Positions 7,160 to 9,208 of a DNA stretch of 9,208 nucleotides are shown one piece after another. The DNA is taken from positions 1 to 9,208 of the forward strand of contig JAEFAK010000063.1 in NCBI GenBank assembly GCA_016287555.1, written 5' to 3'. Below the pieces are notes generated by a model. It had not been told where the DNA came from. It searched no databases and saw nothing but the letters and a program-made list of their open reading frames with translations. The first letter of the stretch is position 1. Each line of letters starts with the position of its first letter. The stretch comes from Oscillospiraceae bacterium (GTDB lineage: Bacteria > Bacillota > Clostridia > Oscillospirales > Oscillospiraceae). The position numbers were made by a program, and so were the translations under genes.

Positions 7160-7453
7160 ATGGCAGCTGCAAAAAAGGAAGTTCTCGAGTATAAGGGCGT
7201 TCCCCTCATGCGCAAGGACAATCTCATATATTACGGGCGCATGTCCGACAAATACATCATCATGCTCCAGATCCTTGACAGCGAGCCCGTCAAGGATATC
7301 ACACTCGCCAAGAAGGTCAGCGTTCAGCTCCAGCTCACCGACCCGGACATAAAGTCGCGCGACCGCGTAGTGAAAAAGACCGAAAAGGACGGTCTCTACA
7401 GCGCGATCGACGTGGCCGAGGTCTGGCTTGCCCGCGCCCTTTCGGGCCGCTAA
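7160..7453 (+). CDS. Conserved-looking small protein of unknown function, 97 residues
   Basis: I recognise no domain and assign no function. From memory, similar short proteins with a core like EYKGxPLxRxxNxIYYGxMSDKYxxxLQIL occur in other Clostridia as hypotheticals, but this is unchecked. There is no signal peptide, no membrane segment and no cysteine. Lysine and aspartate are frequent. The sequence looks like a short beta-rich N-terminal half (11-60) followed by a basic stretch with RDRVVKKTEKDG (about 67-78) and a C-terminal helix AIDVAEVWLARAL. That suggests a compact cytoplasmic protein. The start ATG has GGAGG at 7149-7153, six bases upstream. It is first in a unit with the secreted NlpC/P60 endopeptidase, whose ATG is 58 bases after its stop with no terminator bearing a T-run between them. 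Confidence 0.88.
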   Translation: MAAAKKEVLEYKGVPLMRKDNLIYYGRMSDKYIIMLQILDSEPVKDITLAKKVSVQLQLTDPDIKSRDRVVKKTEKDGLYSAIDVAEVWLARALSGR

Positions 7454-7463
7454 TCATGGTTTG

Positions 7464-7502
7464 GCCGCGTATCCGAAACGCGGCGGCCGCTCCGCGCGGC
7501 CG
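7464..7502 (+). other. Two back-to-back GC-rich hairpins in the leader of the NlpC/P60 gene
   Basis: Stem 1 pairs 7464-7470 with 7478-7484 (7 bp, 7-base loop). Stem 2 pairs 7484-7490 with 7496-7502 (7 bp, 5-base loop) and shares one base with stem 1. The ribosome binding site GGGAG starts at 7502, on the edge of stem 2. There is no T-run, so neither is an ordinary terminator. They could damp translation, stabilise the downstream message or slow polymerase, but that is inference. Confidence 0.5.
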
Positions 7503-7511
7503 GGAGAAGAT

Positions 7512-8672
7512 ATGAAGAAAAAAACAATCGTTCTGCTCCTTACGATATCGATCCTTGTCGCTCTCGCCGTCACGGCCTTCGCCGCCACAGGCGTCGTTAC
7601 CGCGTCCTGGATCAACTTCCGCGAAACTCCCTCCACCGATTCATCCGTCATCAACGTCTACAAGCGCGGAACTCACGTCGAGGTGCTCGCACAGCCTAAT
7701 ACCAACTGGTATCAGGTCAAGATCGGCGACAAGATCGGCTATATGCACACCAAGTACGTTGATCTTCCTCCGGAGCTCAACTTCACCTCCGGAAAGGCGA
7801 ACATCACCGGCAACGGCGTCCGTCTTCGCACGGGTCCGTCGCTCTCTGCCGGCGTTATCACGTACCTGTATACGACCGACACGGTCAAGGCGCTCGAAAA
7901 GTCCGGCGACTGGTATAAGGTCGATTATAACGGCAGAGTCGGATACGTCTTCGGCAAGTATGTCAAGGTGACCGTAGAGCCGCTTCCGGCTCTCGCTCCG
8001 CAGCCGTCGCCTGATCCTGGCCAGACTCCGGCTCCCTCGCCTTCTCCCGACGCCGGGCAGACTCCGGCTCCGTCGCCCGATCCGGGCCAGACCCCGACTC
8101 CGTCTCCCGATCCCGGTCAGACGCCGACGCCGTCTCCCGATCCCGGCCAGACTCCGACGCCATCTCCCGATCCGGGCCAGACTCCCGCTGCAGGCATAAC
8201 CGTCGGCGAGAAGATAGTCGAGGACGCCCTTACTTATCTCAATTACCCGTACAAATACGCGGGCTCTGACGAGAACGGTTTCGACTGCTCCGGCTTCACC
8301 TACTTCATGTTCTATAAGAAATACGGCTTTGATACCTTCAACAGGACGGCCTCCCAGCAGTGGCATAACGGCAGTCCCGTCAACAAGGCCGATCTGAAGA
8401 AAGGCGATCTGGTCTTCTTCTGCTCCAATTACAGCTCTTCGATAGAGCACGTCGGCATCTACGTCGGAAACGACCAGTTCATCCATTCCTCCAGCGCCAA
8501 GGGCTCTGTCATCCTCAGCAACATGACAGACTGGTACTATACGACGTATTACTACGGCGCTGTCCGCGTGCCCGGAACGGAGCTTCCGTACGACCCGACG
8601 CCCGCGCCCTCCCCCTCTCCGGAACCCTCCCCGTCGCCCGTTCCCTCTCCGGAGCCCTCCACTACTCCCTGA
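7512..8672 (+). CDS. Secreted SH3b-SH3b-NlpC/P60 cell-wall endopeptidase
   Basis: A predicted extracellular peptidoglycan hydrolase of 386 residues (C40 type; related enzymes cut the gamma-D-glutamyl-diaminopimelate bond of stem peptides). A signal peptide (1-25; KKK, hydrophobic core, TAFAA) is followed by two bacterial SH3 domains (about 26-86 with WINFRETP, and 95-155 with GVRLRTGPS). Next comes a Pro/Ser/Asp linker of six repeats (165-226), then the NlpC/P60 domain (about 228-355). The catalytic residues look intact: C259 in FDCSGF, H313 in EHVGIY, and H325 in FIHSSS as the third polar residue. A Pro/Ser-rich tail (361-386) ends the protein and has no LPXTG anchor. ATG 7512 was preferred to an upstream in-frame ATG at 7428 because GGGAGAAG precedes it and the signal peptide starts there. 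Whether it remodels the cell's own wall or attacks competitors cannot be told. Confidence 0.95.
   Translation: MKKKTIVLLLTISILVALAVTAFAATGVVTASWINFRETPSTDSSVINVYKRGTHVEVLAQPNTNWYQVKIGDKIGYMHTKYVDLPPELNFTSGKANITGNGVRLRTGPSLSAGVITYLYTTDTVKALEKSGDWYKVDYNGRVGYVFGKYVKVTVEPLPALAPQPSPDPGQTPAPSPSPDAGQTPAPSPDPGQTPTPSPDPGQTPTPSPDPGQTPTPSPDPGQTPAAGITVGEKIVEDALTYLNYPYKYAGSDENGFDCSGFTYFMFYKKYGFDTFNRTASQQWHNGSPVNKADLKKGDLVFFCSNYSSSIEHVGIYVGNDQFIHSSSAKGSVILSNMTDWYYTTYYYGAVRVPGTELPYDPTPAPSPSPEPSPSPVPSPEPSTTP
8004..8189 (+). repeat. Six in-frame 30-bp tandem repeats encoding the proline-rich linker
   Basis: Residues 165-226 of the endopeptidase consist of PSPDPGQTPA/T units of ten residues. Copy two carries an extra two residues (six bases) and an Ala for Pro. 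The four later copies are nearly identical in DNA, differing mostly at third positions, which suggests recent expansion by slippage or recombination. It probably acts as a stiff spacer between the SH3b and catalytic domains. Confidence 0.93.
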
Positions 8673-8685
8673 CTCATAACAGACT

Positions 8686-8722
8686 GAAAGCGGAATGCAT
8701 GCGCATTTCGCTTTCTTTTTTT
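8686..8722 (+). terminator. Rho-independent terminator after the NlpC/P60 gene
   Basis: A 13-bp stem (8686-8698 with 8703-8715, one G-T pair) around a four-base ATGC loop is followed by seven T residues. It starts 13 bases after the stop of the endopeptidase gene and closes that unit. Confidence 0.93.
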
Positions 8723-8743
8723 GTGAATTTCGTTTCAATTCAC
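8723..8743. promoter_or_regulatory. Perfect 7-7-7 dyad abutting the -35 box
   Basis: GTGAATT (8723-8729) and AATTCAC (8737-8743) are perfect inverted repeats around a seven-base centre. The right arm ends directly before TTGATA at 8744. That position suits an activator or repressor binding as a dimer. It follows the T-run of the preceding terminator, so it is not part of that stem. Function is inferred from position and symmetry only. Confidence 0.5.
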
Positions 8744-8772
8744 TTGATATATTAATAAACGTTTGCTAAAAT
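8744..8772 (+). promoter_or_regulatory. Promoter of the FAD oxidoreductase gene
   Basis: TTGATA (8744-8749), 17 bases, then TAAAAT (8767-8772) with the extended -10 TG at 8764-8765. The predicted start is near 8779 and the leader is about 35 bases. Upstream and within the spacer lie dyad sequences, so the promoter is probably regulated. Confidence 0.78.
8752..8769. promoter_or_regulatory. LacI-family-like operator within the promoter spacer
   Basis: The 18-base sequence TTA-AT-AAACGTTT-GC-TAA is symmetric at seven of nine base pairs around a central CG. The AAACGTTT core resembles sites of LacI/GalR regulators. It fits the CcpA cre consensus only partly, since the outer TG and CA are missing. 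It lies between the -35 and -10 and overlaps the -10 by three bases, where a bound protein would block polymerase. Confidence 0.45.
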
Positions 8773-8813
8773 ATATACAATCAAACTAAAACAAACTGGA
8801 AAGGAAGAATAAC

Positions 8814-9208
8814 ATGAGCGAAAAGTACATCGAAACATCAAATGAACTCAACGTGTACGGTTCCTGCGACGTCCTCGTCGTAGGCGGCGGCGCCGCGGGT
8901 CACTCCGCTGCTGTCGCGGCTGCCCGTGCCAACCCCGATGCGAAGGTCTTCATCATTGAGCGCTACGGCTACTTCGGCGGCGACGTCACCGGAGGCTACG
9001 TCCTGATGATCCCCTCCCTCAACTGGCGCAAGTACTCCATCATCCGCGGCATTCAGGAAGAGTGGTTCACCCGTCTGGACAAGAACGCTCCCGACGCCTA
9101 CATGAGCCCCACTCTTGAAGAGGCCGGCTCCAACAACCCGATCTACGTCAACAAGTGGAAGGGCGTCTTCTCCTGCGTCAAGGGACGCGGCGAGAACGCG
9201 ACTGTCTC
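8814..9208 (+). CDS. FAD-dependent oxidoreductase, N-terminal part (C-terminus beyond window)
   Basis: Only the first 131 residues are present. An N-terminal Rossmann strand-loop-helix (CDVLVVGGGAAGHSAAVAAA, about 18-37) has the GxGxxG dinucleotide motif, and an acidic Glu ends the second strand (VFIIERYG, about 46-53) to bind the FAD ribose. GYFGGDVTGGY and later IIRGIQEEWFTRL fit the FAD_oxidored (PF12831) type of flavoprotein. The substrate cannot be named. Such enzymes often sit in catabolic or anaerobic reduction clusters. No signal peptide is visible, so it should be cytoplasmic. The ATG has AAGGAAG at 8801-8807. It starts a new transcription unit behind a strong terminator and a promoter with operator-like dyads, and is probably the first gene of an inducible operon continuing to the right. 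Confidence 0.9.
   Translation, partial: MSEKYIETSNELNVYGSCDVLVVGGGAAGHSAAVAAARANPDAKVFIIERYGYFGGDVTGGYVLMIPSLNWRKYSIIRGIQEEWFTRLDKNAPDAYMSPTLEEAGSNNPIYVNKWKGVFSCVKGRGENATV

Noticed and set aside
8004..8189. CRISPR-like short repeats
   Set aside because: The units are contiguous without spacers, stay in frame, and encode a proline-rich linker.
7641..8738. Minus-strand open frame of 365 codons opposite the endopeptidase gene
   Set aside because: The Arg/Gly repeats it encodes are the complement of the proline-rich linker, and its start lies beyond the plus-strand terminator.
8752..8769. Canonical CcpA cre site
   Set aside because: The core AACG fits, but the outer TG and CA positions of the consensus fail, so only a general LacI-family-like dyad is claimed.

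Overview
The window looks like chromosomal DNA from a GC-rich member of the Clostridia (Firmicutes). The grounds are a gene for the IreB family (known essentially only from Firmicutes), purine-rich GGAGG-type ribosome binding sites, sigma-A type promoters in short AT-rich gaps, and a pheST pair whose alpha subunit carries the four-cysteine cluster I associate with clostridial PheS. No species can be named. Coding DNA is dense and GC-rich and the gaps are short. No gene-free stretch exceeds about 215 bases. There is no sign of a mobile element, phage, CRISPR array, tRNA or rRNA.

Left third, minus strand (1-3090): one likely operon read leftwards from a near-consensus promoter at 3062-3090. It encodes a 176-residue two-helix membrane protein of unknown function, then a bifunctional NAD(P)H-hydrate repair enzyme (epimerase plus dehydratase) that overlaps it by four bases (ATGA), then alanine racemase, which leaves the window before its C-terminus. 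Nicotinamide repair and D-alanine supply for peptidoglycan are therefore expressed together.

Middle, plus strand (3100-6651): pheS and pheT, the two subunits of phenylalanyl-tRNA synthetase, separated by 16 bases and read divergently from the first operon. No T-box is seen.

Right third, plus strand (6652-9208): three separate transcription units. The first is ireB with its own strong promoter and terminator. The second is a 97-residue protein of unknown function followed by a secreted SH3b-SH3b-NlpC/P60 cell-wall endopeptidase with a proline-rich repeat linker, ended by a strong terminator. The third is the first 131 residues of an FAD-dependent oxidoreductase behind an elaborate promoter that carries two operator-like dyads.

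These are mostly housekeeping genes. I see no clear new defence or mobile system. The best leads are a two-block leader sequence shared by pheS and ireB, the dyad-rich promoter of the flavoprotein gene, and the unknown 97-residue protein paired with a wall hydrolase. Three of the loci (alr, ireB, NlpC/P60) touch cell-wall synthesis or its sensing, but this may simply reflect local gene order.
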